Below are positions 1 to 12,181 of a stretch of DNA of 64,000 nt, in pieces (the stretch's first letter is position 1; every line of letters begins with the position of its first letter). The DNA comes from Limnoperna fortunei (Eukaryota > Mollusca > Bivalvia > Mytilida > Modiolidae): positions 25,518,452 through 25,582,451 of the forward strand of contig OX104124.1 of assembly GCA_944474755.1 (NCBI GenBank). The letters are read 5' to 3'. Position numbers and translations under genes: made by a program. Below the pieces are notes generated by a model that worked only from the letters and a program-made list of their open reading frames with translations, did not search any database and was not told the origin of the DNA.

Positions 1-3000
1 CCGTAAAAACGAGTACTTTTTCAACACTGAAACCAATAAAATTAGTTCAAATTCTCGTATATATAGAGCGATAATATGTAAACGAGAATATATGGACCTT
101 AAATTATTATTCTTTTTTTTAATTTTTAACACCACAATAAGCAATTTGTCAGCTATATCATGGCATCGAGTTTTTACAAGACAAGAAGTACTTGTTGAGT
201 ACACCTTTCTCAAAGTCAGACTCAAAGTCGAATCCCCAGGGTTGACACGCCGTTTGATAAGAGCTAGAAAAACCTGGACGAGTTATAATTTTAAAAAGTG
301 AACTAAACATTTGGTTTCTGTTTCTAGTCGTGGGATGTTACAGGACCACTATAGGACACAACATCTAAACCAGAAAAACACACTACTCCTCTTACTGAGA
401 AATTACCAGATAATCATCAACGTAACAATTCAACTTTTAGTGCCTTTTATGCTTCCGTGACTGGATATAGTTCAGAGCCAGAAAAAGACACGCCATTTTT
501 TCGTAAAAGGACGATTACTGCAGATACCCAGTACAGATAAGCTCACGGGCACTCGTGCGTATTCGTTGCGTCGTCTATTCAAATCGCATAGAACAAGAAC
601 GTAAATTAATGTGTATAGCAGCTTTCTTTTTTTAACGTTTTTTGTCTCGGTCATTCTGATTGGATGTCGGATATTTAACTATATATATGTAATCATATCT
701 CTATGAGAGATGTGAAAAAGATATTCCAGATACGCTATTTACACTATGTTCAATCAAGTGTGTCTTGTACCATAAAAAGTTGACTGGTCGATAAAAACTA
801 GATGAAACTATTACCTTCAGTTGGATGATTGTTGAATATTCAGTATAAAAGAATGATTTTTATTCATCTACAATCTACAAAAATTAACCCCTCGAAAACT
901 GCACCTTAGCCCATGCAGCTGCATTCATGTAGATAAAAGAGCACTCGCTTTACAATAGAAATTTTTTTGTTTGCAACTTAGAAATTTCAACAATTGTTTG
1001 CCCGGGCTAAAACAGTTTTCTAGTTTTCTTGCTTTATTAATAACTACTATGTCCACCCCAACCACGTAGAGACCACGTGGGCAAACATGTGCTTCTTTAT
1101 TAGATTTTGCCCGGTGTGATCACATGTATGGAAACAAGATTCTTTCCGTGGAAAGTACTGGTATTATCAAATGGCAATATGTTGAGTTCACTCTGTGTTT
1201 GTTTTTCTTTGTGTTACTTTCAATCTTTCGTATTATTTTGTATTGCATATATATACAACAATGTTAAAATAAAACGATCAATGTTAAAAAATAAACATGT
1301 GAAATTTGTCAATATTTCAATTAATTTTCTATTCACTAAAATCTTGTACATGTCAGTTACTAAAATATGTTTTCTCTAAATTAAAAAAAAAGACCTTACC
1401 TCGCCATCTTTGTACCAAGATTTTTTTGTCGTGTTGACATCTCCAACAATGTTTGCATTGCTAAAAATCGTAGTAGTTACGATATGTAAGTCGTAAGTTT
1501 ATTTAAGTGTATTCCGTACATAGTAATGGTGTACACAACAGGGGCGTAACAGGATTTTCCTAAAGGGGGCGTTCTCGCAATTTCCAAGCATAAAAATGAA
1601 ATTTAACACAAGGTTTTTATTGTGTTCAGTAACCTTTTTTGGTACAGTATACAACATAGATATCATAATAAACGAATTAGTACCGTTAATGCATTAAGTT
1701 ATGGCGAGGACGAGCGGGGATTACATTTTTGCCTTTGGCGCTGGTTGTTACTCTCCCTGTTCTTTTGTTTTTCCTTTCCTTTTTTAAAGGGAGGTGTACG
1801 CCCCTTACGCCCCTGGACCCGCAACTGCACAATATAATGTTCTGTCAAAATATTATTTTACTAATTTTATATAACGCCATAAATTACACAATTATTTCAT
1901 TCAGGTGGCAAAAGGTATGTTTCTTAGTAAAATGTATACATTTTGTTAGAGTATGTCGCCAGTTGCCATGCATGATCTTGCATGTTTTTTTTTCACTATA
2001 TACCTCCTCCATTAGAATTATTCTTATTATACATGAATACAAAGTTATAAATCTTATGGCATCATATACTCCTTACTGGTAACACGTATCTCTGGTAGCA
2101 AAATTTGGAGCCTCCTACTGATTATTTCCATGGTTGTATTTACAGTAAATGAATATAATACCAAATTACCGAACACCCATGAAACTCTCAAAACAGACAA
2201 TCCACAAATCAAAGTCCGACAAACCGGCAATTCCACAACCAACAACCAAAAATATAGTAACTTCAGCAATGGTCCTGGCATTTTAAAAGAAATGGTGGGT
2301 TAAACCAGGTTTTTTTGCATGCCGATTTCAGTTGGTTAGTTGATTAAAAGGGATATGTATCATATACCACTAGTCACTGATATGTGTATCCAACAACCAT
2401 CGTAGCCCATGCATTCAGTGTACATAGAAATAAGTAGAACATCACACCTCTATCGAGACAAGCCTTCTACAGATATGTCCGTCTTATGCGGACAAATCTA
2501 CTAGTCAAAAGGCTTAGTCTCAATAGATCGCAGTGAGGTGGCTATTGAATTTAAAAAATTAGGAAAACTATATGTAACCATATTTTCAAACAAGATACAA
2601 TATTTTTCGACAAGGAAGTGGTATCTATAGTAAAACTTATCAACTGCGGACGAGTCGTTTTTTTCCGACGCAGACGGTATATCAATCTCCACGCAAAGGA
2701 TTCTGGGTATCCTACGTCAACCACAATCACCTCTGCAATACCATTGGTTGACATTGTGAGAGAGGTCTCTCATGGCGCATAAGCTTTGCGAACAAACGCA
2801 GTAATTTCAATGTAAAACTGTATCAAAAGTGTTTAAAAAGACTATATGAAAAAAATAAGATCTCGAGTATTTCTTTACAAACATCGTTCTTTGTTTACAA
2901 ACGTCACGGGCAGACGATAAATGTAGTCCCGCAGTAAATGGAGGATGACGTGTGGCAGAGGTTATATCTGGGAACCAGTTATGTTCTCTGTGCCGGAGAG

Positions 3001-6000
3001 TGACGGTATATTTTCGAATTGTGACCTTTGAACTAAAAGACGCTTACCCAAGGTAACGTACTGTTATTGAAGACAAGCTTGCATTCCGATTGGACAAAAA
3101 TAGTCAACAATTCTGCGTTCGAATAATCAACTATGGTGTACTCTGAAAAGCATCTCTATTTGCATTTCCCAACAATTATTCCAGCAGACTGGTGTTTTTA
3201 AACAATTGGTATTCGTAATTAAACTTTAGAGATATATTTTGTATGCCAAAAACAATGACATTGAGAACTGATAAACAATTATTACATAAAAAACCAGACC
3301 TCGTGTAATTTTAGCGCATTTCGTCTGGGGTAGAATTATATTTGCTTTGTTGACCACCGTATCTGTAAACAATCATCACGCCGGTGATGTATTTACATAA
3401 TATTTTCTTCATTTGACCGCCTGACACACGCACTCTCTCTCTCTCTCTATTGTGAAATTATTGTCATACAAATGATTCTACACGACGGTAATTAGGTCAT
3501 TGAAAATTGCCAGAAAGCGGAATGACTAGTATGAGACACAGTGGTTCGACAACACATTTTGTATACTATACACACATAGCTCATAGAATTAAGAGTAAAA
3601 TTCACTGATTGTATCGTTGCAATTATTTATTTAGACCTCAATACCCCATACGGTTTATCTCTCCCCCCCCCCTATTTTTGGGAAAGCATACGCATTACCG
3701 ATTTCAATTCACATTTAATTAGCATTGAATTGACATTTTGTGTTCATGTTAATACAATTCTAATTAAAATATTCTACTTAGAAGTTTAGAAGTTCCCATT
3801 CAAGAGAGTCAAATGAATAAAATATCAAACTGTAATGACTACATGTGAATGAATATTACTTGATGCATTGTAAGTACATATTTGCTCATGAAATTTATTT
3901 AAAAAATAGGTGCTGTTTTGAAATTTAAAAATGTTGACAAACTTGTTTTCGAGTAAGATACATCACAAGAAAAAACTTACAACGCCGACATATAAACACG
4001 TGTTTGTTATGTTTTTTATTTACCATTGTGGTCTTCAACTTCTGAAATAGCTTTTCATTGGGGATATTTAAAAATGTTTATTGTTAGCGCTATATGATTT
4101 TAAAGCCATTAATGTCTATCTTCTTTCTTTGCGTTCGTCGTCATTCACATGCAGACATAAGATGGAGCTCTAATTGCAAAGTTTCTTTTTGATAAAACCC
4201 TATTGTTTAATAACACTATTTAACAAATCCATGAATGTAGCTACCTTCTAATATTATAGCCTTATTTTGATTGGATAGTTCGCAACACGTTAATTAGTTA
4301 CTTCCCCCACACACATCAATGAAAGAAAACGTTAATGTTTCTTGCCTCTTTCTTTCCTTTGATAATTTTTTTTAAAGTTTTTTCTTATTGTTGTTTGTTC
4401 AGTTTCCGTTCTACCTTATGTATACATCTCTAGGACTTAAATGTGTAGAATATCTTATTTTTAAAGATAGTACTTGTTTTAAGTTTTCTTCTTATTCTTG
4501 TTTGTTCAGTTTCCGTTCTACTTTACAAATATACATCTCTACGATATAAATGCGTCGACTATCTTTTTCCGACGCAGTCGGTATTATATTCACTTTTTAC
4601 CCTTTGACCTCATGACACTTCACCTCTCGAAAAGCAAGTAAAGTGATCCTAATTCTGTTTCTTGATTAGTCAAAAACCAATTTGGACGGGGGTTCCAAAC
4701 AGGGTAATCAATTGGACAGGGGTTCGGAACAGGATGGTAAATTGGCAATTCTCCTTTTAAAATTGTGTACTATTATTATTAGATTTTGCCGTCTGTTTGT
4801 TTATAAAATTATTTCATAGTGCAATTTAAGTATTAAGAACGATAGCGATGAGCTGCAGTTTTATATTAAGCTACTTGTACAAAAATGTTAAATATTCTTT
4901 ATTTGAAGTACAGCGCAAATTAAAACGCATATTAACACCCTGGATTTTTCCGGGATTTTATAGAGTGTAAAAGAAACGAAGAGAAGAAATTTTAATTAAT
5001 ATCTTTAAAAAATACAAATTAACAATCATTATATATTCATGTCGATAGTAAATCAAATGTGTTATTATTGTTCTTGGGCGTCCGTCGTAGTACACACATA
5101 GATAGAGAGTTGTGGCTCTAATTGTAAAGTATACTTTGCTAAATCAGTAAATTTTAAACTATAAACATTTTATTAAACAATTCTTATATTCAATTTGTTG
5201 ACATAATTGTATAACAGCTTTTGGTGCTCGCAGAAAAACTTCATTTCTGTATCTTTGGCAGTGGGTTTCAATACATAATAGCAATAAACGTTCTGGAATA
5301 CATGTACATGTACAACAAAATCTAAATTTTGAGTTAACTGTATGCTTGGTAAATCTGTAAATATTGAAAACACGTAAATAAAAAAAGGGGGGGGCGAACA
5401 CATGTATAAATTAATAATTTCCAACTCGTTTCACCTGGGACTAATGTTAATTTATAGGTTCATGACTTCTTTCACGTAGTAATAATTGTCCGTCAGTACT
5501 TCCCCAAAAAAATTTCCATCAAACATTAATGGTCTATTGAAACGGGGAATTTGTATGACAATAATGACGATTCATAGTTTAATGCATAACTCAATTTATA
5601 TCTTTAATGCGTCGGTTATCTTTTTTAAAGATAGTACTTGTTTAAAGATAGTACTTGTTTTTCTTGTAACCTTGGTTTATAAGTTTTTACCGAAGAAATA
5701 GGTGGCGTTTACAAAAATCAGTATAATCGCGCTGCAAGCTCTGGCATACTCTGCCTGATCGATTGAGACATATAAACAACATAATTATGCAGGAGAAACT
5801 AGAATATTGCTGCATGCGCATAGGGAAGAAATTTTATTTTAAAATTGAAATCGTCTCGTGTGTCATAAATTCTTGTGTGTGCTTAAGATGACCGTTGGTG
5901 TCATACTTTGAGATGTAAAATGATGAACATATATGAAGCTGTTGGTGCCGTTTCTTTGAATGATATATTAACTTAAGCCACTCAGCAAATTGAGGGTTGA

Positions 6001-6697
6001 AAGGACATCATTAAAATTTATATTGATATATCTATATAAATTTAAAGGACCTAGCATCTGCTATCTTCTTGTCTTAAATAAAAGGTCGTAGAAATTGTGT
6101 GTCTGTTTCTGTCACGTGGTTTCTGTACGTCGTATAGGTTCATTTTATGAGAAAGATAGTTAAGCCATACATTTCATTACAAAGTTCTGACATTTCTTGT
6201 AGTAGACTATTAAAGTTAAAAAACGAATAATGTCTAGTTACATCTGGATAGGCTGTCCCTGCAGTGGTGGACACGCTGCTTATTTTTTCGTCTTTTTCTG
6301 TTATTATTTTCGTTTATTAAAGACATTACAAACTATTTTGAATTAATTGATTGGAGAATGGGAAGTCCAGCGAGGAATATTTCAGCTTTGTTCAAGACCG
6401 CTATAGGAAAATTCCAAACACAATACAAACAACGAGAATTTGTGTTCTGATATAGCAGCATGTTGTAAGTATAGACAGTACTTTGATTTAATGTTAGTAG
6501 TCATGTGATACCACATGATCAACCACGTGGTTGTTTAGGGTCAAGATGTAAAACGTAAAATCTGACATATGAAAGACCGAGTCCCGGTACATGCGTGGTA
6601 AGTTGAAAATAATACAAAAAAGTCTACAAATAAACTTATAAGTCACTTTTGTGAAACCGTGCATATGAAAGAAGAAGATCTTGTTTGGTATGGTCAC
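1..6697. other. Intergenic, no recognised gene
   Basis: I see no coding exon with a recognisable domain here. Short open frames exist on both strands, but they are AT-rich, lack splice context and look random. The stretch holds simple sequence such as a CT run near 3430-3450, a C run near 3663 and a tandem duplication at 4380-4575. A motif reading ttccgacgcag followed by cggtat occurs near both 2665 and 4567. An untranslated first exon of the downstream transporter could lie in this region, but I cannot identify one. Confidence 0.5.
4380..4575. repeat. Direct duplication, about 107 bp, two copies
   Basis: Two adjacent copies share 'tgtttgttcagtttccgttc' followed by a diverged 'tatacatctcta' block. 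The offset is about 107 bp. A related 'aagatagtacttgtttt' segment lies between them and recurs near 5625-5660. There is no coding content. Confidence 0.55.
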
Positions 6698-6901
6698 ACA
6701 CTCGAATTTCGTCCATACTCGAATTTCGCCGATTTTCTTTCGTTCACCAATGTAAACAATGAACCCGAGGCTAAATTACTTTTAAAAATATCGTGCATTT
6801 ATTACTCTAACGAAATGACTCCTAAATAATAAAATACAGTGCTTTTCAACGAAATAAACGTCCGTTAAAGCGACACACTTTCATCGCCGAAATTCGAGTG
6901 T
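6698..6901. mobile_element. Candidate short MITE with 14-bp inverted ends
   Basis: The sequence acactcgaatttcg at 6698-6711 is matched by its reverse complement at 6888-6901, bounding about 204 bp of non-coding DNA. A second copy of the core lies just inside the left end at about 6717-6730. No clear target-site duplication is visible, so the class of element cannot be assigned. Confidence 0.45.
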
Positions 6902-7502
6902 ACTAGTATACTTGTATACACTGTCGCTCAGTCTAAAAAATATTTACTGTTCTATTGAGAATTTTTGTGAGGGTGTCCTACGCGACTGCACAATAAAATA
7001 TAGTATTGACGTATGTCAGATTATATACTTTATTACTTTATTCAGTAAATGCAGACAAAGGCCAATATGGTTGTTGTAGCACTACTAGTAGGCTTATATT
7101 ATGAAGAAATATTAACAGAAATTCAATATTATTTACTCTAACACTTGTTTTGGCAGTCTACTACATGTATATTCATTTAAATATTCATTCAAATATAACA
7201 TGCTTTGAAGGCTTTGAGACCGTAACTGAGATCTGTGGTAAAAAAATGATTTATGTATGATCAACACACAACGAGGATGATGTGTTTTGAAGTGCTGTTC
7301 CAATTACAAAACTGTAACTCCCACAGGAAAACTATTGCATATGAGATACTAGTATTAATCTTATAAATAGCGACACTCTCTATAATTATTCGTTGCAATA
7401 TATTGTGTGTCATATTGTCGGAACAGCCCATTTATTGTGGAAATGATGTTTTCTATTGTTACATAAATATCATAAATGTACGGTAATTGTCTTATTAGAA
7501 TA

Positions 7503-7662
7503 GAAATAATTCATGGATGTAGTGATTTATCATTGTTTTACAACGGGATGACCAGTTTTGTTGTTATTTTATCCCTCACTGTTGCTCGGCAAAAAATAAT
7601 ACGACATAAATGGTCACCCTGTTGTAAAACAAGGATAAACCTCAACCTCCATGAATTATTTC
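7503..7662. repeat. Imperfect palindrome (hairpin), about 52-bp arms
   Basis: The left arm at 7503-7554 begins gaaataattcatgga. It pairs with the right arm at 7611-7662, which ends tccatgaattatttc. The arms mismatch at only a few positions and enclose about 56 bp. The structure fits a foldback or MITE remnant. The short open frame across it is a by-product. Confidence 0.6.
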
Positions 7663-8602
7663 TTAATTCATATAGTCATTGTCCAAAAATGTAAAATTTG
7701 TTTGTACGAACCTTAGAAACAGATAGAAATACAAGGCTCTTACTTTCTGACAATGTACAAATATTTTTTTTACCATGCAACCCAAAAATACATTTTATAC
7801 TCATGAAAAGCATGACAAAAAGTCCACTTTTAGCCAATTCCAAATTTTTTGCATGTATTCCAGTGAAGGCCAGATGTCACAAACAATATCCTATTATTAA
7901 ACATATAGAAAAACTGAACCAAATGCTTATAATTTGATTTTTAGGACAAGGGTACCAGGAGACTTTATACGTACTAACTAAATAAAGCAAAAACTTACTT
8001 GGCTACTAGTACCTTTATTTTACATTAAAAGTAATCATTCCAGGATAAAATACTAATATTGAACATGTACCCTATACAAATTTTGGTAAATAAATTAATG
8101 TGCTGTCTAGAAAATGAACCCCTCCCTCTGGATTAGGGTATTGTCCCAAAAACAGGACAACTTGGCCTGGAGACAAGGACTCGGACCTTATCGGCTACAG
8201 TTTTATTATAAAACAAAGTAAAACCATGAAATACAAAGTTTCATAATTTCAACAGCACTAAGCAGTAAATTACTTTCAATGTAACATAAATGAAGTTTTT
8301 TCTTTGATCTTTTTTTACAAGAGACAACAAGTATATACATGCATGCTCTAAATACACTTTCTTACATTGCATGAAAAGGTCATGTACTTGTTAAATTTGA
8401 GGAAAAAATTATCATGCTGTAGCCAACTACAATTAGAGCCAATAGGAAAGCTCAGACTTGAGTCAAATTCTCTTTTTGTTTTCCACACCAAGCAGGATGT
8501 TCAAATATTGGTCTTTTATATGATTGGTAACATAAATTCGGCATCACAAGAAGCACAGGGTCTCTCTTTATTGCAACCGTCTGTCACACTTTTGTGGACA
8601 CT

Positions 8603-9770
8603 ACTCCTCTGAAACTTTGCTTTGATATTTGGTAGGATTAATTGTTATGATTGGTAGATGTGCATAATATACTGTCATTTTCATTTGTCAAATTTGGTAG
8701 GAGTTATTGGACTTTGAACATTTCAGCAATATAATACAATAGTAGATCTTGTGGACGCATCTCCTCTGAAACCGATTGACAGATTGCTTTGATATTTGGT
8801 AGGATTAGTTGTTATGTTGGGTAGATGTGCATACTCTACTGTCATTTTGATTCATTTAATTTTGTAGGAGTTATGGGACTTTGACCATTTCAGTAAAATA
8901 ATACAATAGTAGATCATGTGGATGCATAAGATCTCCTCTGAAACCGATTGACAGATTGCTTTGATATTTGGTACCTGATTAGTTGTTATGTTGGGTAGTT
9001 GTGCATACAATACTCTCATTTTGATTCATTAAATTTTTGTAGGATTTACGGGACTTTGACCATTTCAGTAAAATAATACAATAGTATATCATGTGGATGC
9101 ATAAGATCTCCTCTGAAACCGATTGACAGATTGCTTTGATATTTGGTACCTGATTAGTTGTTATGTTGGGTAGTTGTGCATACTATACTGTCATTTTGAT
9201 TCATTAAATTTTTGTAGGAGTTGTGGGACTTTGACCATTTCAGTAAAATAATACAATAGTAGATCATATGGATGCATAAGATCTCCTCTGAAACCGATTG
9301 ACAGATTGCTTTGATATTTGGTACCTGATTAGTTGTTATGTTGGGTAGTTGTGCATACTCTACCATCATTTTGATTCATTAAATTTGGTAGGAGTTATAG
9401 GACCATTTCAGTAAAATAATACAATGGTAGATATTGTGGAGGCATCTCGTCTGAAACCACTTGACAGATAACTGCTTTGATGTTTAGTAGGATTAATTTT
9501 TATGATGTATAGATGTGCATAGTCTACCACACCATTTTGATTCATTAAATTTTGTAGGAGCTGTGGGACTGACCATTTCAGCAATATTATACAATGGTAC
9601 TAGATCTTGTGGGTACATATGATCTCTGAAACCATTCAATGGATTGCTTTAATATTTAATAGGGGTTAATTGTTGTGATTGTAGATGTGCACTAGCAGTA
9701 TTTTGATTTGTCAAATTTTTTAGGAGTTATGGGACATTTACCATTTTAGCAATATTAAACAATATTGAAA
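8603..9770. repeat. Tandem array of about 160-176-bp units, 7 copies
   Basis: Units begin 'ctcctctgaaac' at about 8603, 8761, 8932, 9108, 9283, 9446 and 9621. Each continues with tttgatatttggtagg, tgtgcata, tttgattcatt and gagttatgggactttgacc. The middle copies are the most alike and the edge copies are degenerate. Relatives of the same unit occur dispersed at about 38070-38190 and 54440-54480. This is probably a local expansion of an interspersed repeat. Confidence 0.75.
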
Positions 9771-10293
9771 TCAAATTTATCAAGCACACTAGTGACTAGA
9801 GTGTCACATTCTGATGAAGTTTTTTCATGTAGTTGCTTTTTAATTAGCTATTCCCAAATATCTGTCAAAACGGTTCTATACATGCTTATTACTATGTTTT
9901 TGTCTCAAAACTAAATGTATCACGCAAATGTTTTTTTCCCATTTTATTTTCTGTTTCTTGTTTCTTAGGTAATTTGATACTGCAGCAGCTGGGGACATAT
10001 GGCTATGTGTAGCAACTTGCCATTGTTAACCAACAATTCCTAATTACTTGTACCAGTATGTTTGATCTAGAGGCTTTTTCATGTTACAAGTAATTTATAG
10101 CTCCTTTGTTAGAAAAATACACTTTCTAACGCTTCACATTTTAAAGTGCATTCTTTTAACTCAGAGGACTGTAAATATAACTTAATCATAAAAACACCAA
10201 GTGAATTGCATCAAATTTATTAAGCAGTGCTGCACTAAGTTAATTGTTTTAGAAAATGGTCACATATACATGTAAGTAGTGTTGAAACACAGG

Positions 10294-10690
10294 AAAGAAA
10301 CCAAGCACTAAATAAGCATATGATCACTGAATATGAGCATACTTCTCCAGCAGTCTGCTGTCAAAGAAACCAAGCACTAAATAAGCATATGATCACTTAA
10401 TATGAGCATACTTCTCCAACAGTCTGCTGTCAAAGAAACCAAGCACTAAATAAGCATATGATCACTTAATAGGAGCATACTTCTTCAGCAGTCTGCTGTC
10501 AAAGAAACCAAGCACTAAATAAGCAATAAAAACTGGACGCCATGATATAGCTGGAAAATTGCTGAAAGTGGCATTAAAACACCATTCAAACAAACAATCA
10601 AGCACTAAACAAGCATATGATCACTTAATAGGAGCATACAGTACTTCTCCAACAGTCTACCTTCATAGAAACCAAGCACTAAATAAGCAT
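10294..10690. repeat. 69-bp tandem array interrupted by a SINE tail
   Basis: There are three complete 69-bp copies of a unit starting aaagaaaccaagcactaaat (10294-10500). A partial copy, a SINE-tail fragment at 10522-10602 and two more partial copies follow. The inserted fragment contains 'ggacgccatgatatagctg' and 'caaacaaaca', matching the 3' part of the SINE at 29637. Confidence 0.7.
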
Positions 10691-11020
10691 ATGCGATAAT
10701 CATTATGTACAGGTGATCATTTACTATTAAAAGATGTAAAAATAACTTCGTGGCAAATTTACCATTTTGGAACTATATATTTTTATTTTTTCCAAAAAGT
10801 ATTTTAAAAAGATTTTGATAATTAACACATTTATAATTTACTAATGAATTAATAAGGTTTATAATTTCATTCAGCCTGAAATCAAAATTCATAAAAGATG
10901 CACATATATTGAAACACTTATGTAAAAGTACTTGTATTGTCATTAACAAATATGTTTTACATGTACATACTATAGCATGTGAATATATAGATAACATACA
11001 ATGTACTTAATTTATAACTA

Positions 11021-11078
11021 CCAATCATAACAATTAATCCTACCAAAGCAAAGTTTCAGAGGAGTAGTGTCCACAAAT
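11021..11078 (-). repeat. Inverted copy of the first 8.6-kb array unit
   Basis: This stretch is nearly the exact reverse complement of 8594-8656, from 'gtggacactactcctctg' to 'gttatgattggtag', apart from a deletion of a few bases. The interval 8594-11078 is therefore bracketed by inverted copies. This may be the end of a larger inverted element or an inversion breakpoint. Confidence 0.6.
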
Positions 11079-11534
11079 TAATATTTTAAACTAAATACAT
11101 TGACAATCTATTGAGACAAACATGTACTTTTATATGTTTTTTTGGAAATAAATTCTTGATATAAAAATGTGTACATAAACAAAATTCCTCTTAAGTCCCA
11201 TATTGATAACCGATCAAATTTTGTGATAGAAATAAAATGAAATTATTTTAAAGGGTGTATGATTTATCTCATTGATAATAAATGAATGCTTCATATGGAC
11301 AATTTGAATGTTTCTATTGACACTGCTATTGGTTATTTATCATTTATTCGTTTATCATTTTTAATCTGTTCATCTATGAATCGTAAGGGAACATGTGCTT
11401 TTCAAGATTGGTACCAGCAGCCACATGTCAGATCAGTTGTTTTTTTATTCTACATGTACATGTATACTATACATGCTATATATACTTGACGGAACATAAT
11501 ATTTTACAGTACTGCATTATAATTCTCATTTCAG

Positions 11535-11569
11535 CCAAAGTTTTGATTTATTGAAGCAAAGATGACAGA
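11535..11569 (+). other. 5' untranslated part of the start-codon exon
   Basis: A good splice acceptor, ttctcatttcag, ends at 11534. The exon with the start codon therefore probably begins at 11535 and is not the first exon of the transcript. An upstream non-coding exon is implied but not located. Confidence 0.5.
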
Positions 11570-11708
11570 ATGTCTAGTGGTGTACAAAATGGTGCTAATG
11601 GCTCAGAGGAAGATGTTTCTTCTAGAAATGACTTTTCTATCAAATTTTCTAATAGCTCAGCTAATGATGACTTATGCTTTACAAAAACAGCATTGGACAA
11701 GAACTTAA
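11562..11708 (+). other. Short upstream ORF overlapping the transporter start
   Basis: An ATG at 11562, eight bases before the transporter ATG at 11570 and in another frame, opens a 48-codon frame. It ends at TAA 11706-11708. If the 5' leader is as inferred, ribosomes meet this ATG first, and it could lower translation of the transporter. The peptide resembles nothing I know. Confidence 0.35.
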
Positions 11709-12181
11709 AGGGCAAGCATGATACAAAACAAAATTCTAATGGAATAAGTGCACACACAAAAATAAAACGCAATACCAAAGAGGCTGCGATAAGTGTCAAT
11801 GGCGAAACAACTTCCAAATATGGCTCCACTGAGTCAAACGTTGGTGAACATCAGTCTTCCAAGTTGAGATTTACGCCGACAAGCACCGTACGATATGATG
11901 AAGTATTCATAGAGAGATTATCAGAGGACACGAGAGGAAATCAGATGTCAAGTGATACAGAAGTGACAGCATTATTATTGCCTGAAGATCAGGAGGAGTC
12001 AACCAATTTAGTTGAGAAACAGTCATCAGTTGATTCTACTGTTACAGAACAATCAAGTAGTCCTTCATTTTCATTCCGTGCGTTAGGAAATAAACACAAA
12101 CTTATACTTATTAGTATATGTTTGTGTAACTTTCTTTCCTACCTATGTCTTTCACTGATTGCACCATTTTTTCCAGAAGAG
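11570..12181 (+). CDS. SLC18B1: Transporter coding exon 1 (residues 1-204)
   Basis: Starts at ATG 11570 and ends in phase 0 at the donor gtaatt (12182). It encodes a long Ser/Thr/Asn-rich cytoplasmic tail, an acidic dileucine motif and TM1, ending FFPEE. The open frame continues into the intron to a stop near 12229, which is not expected to be used because exon 2 continues the family alignment. Confidence 0.88.
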
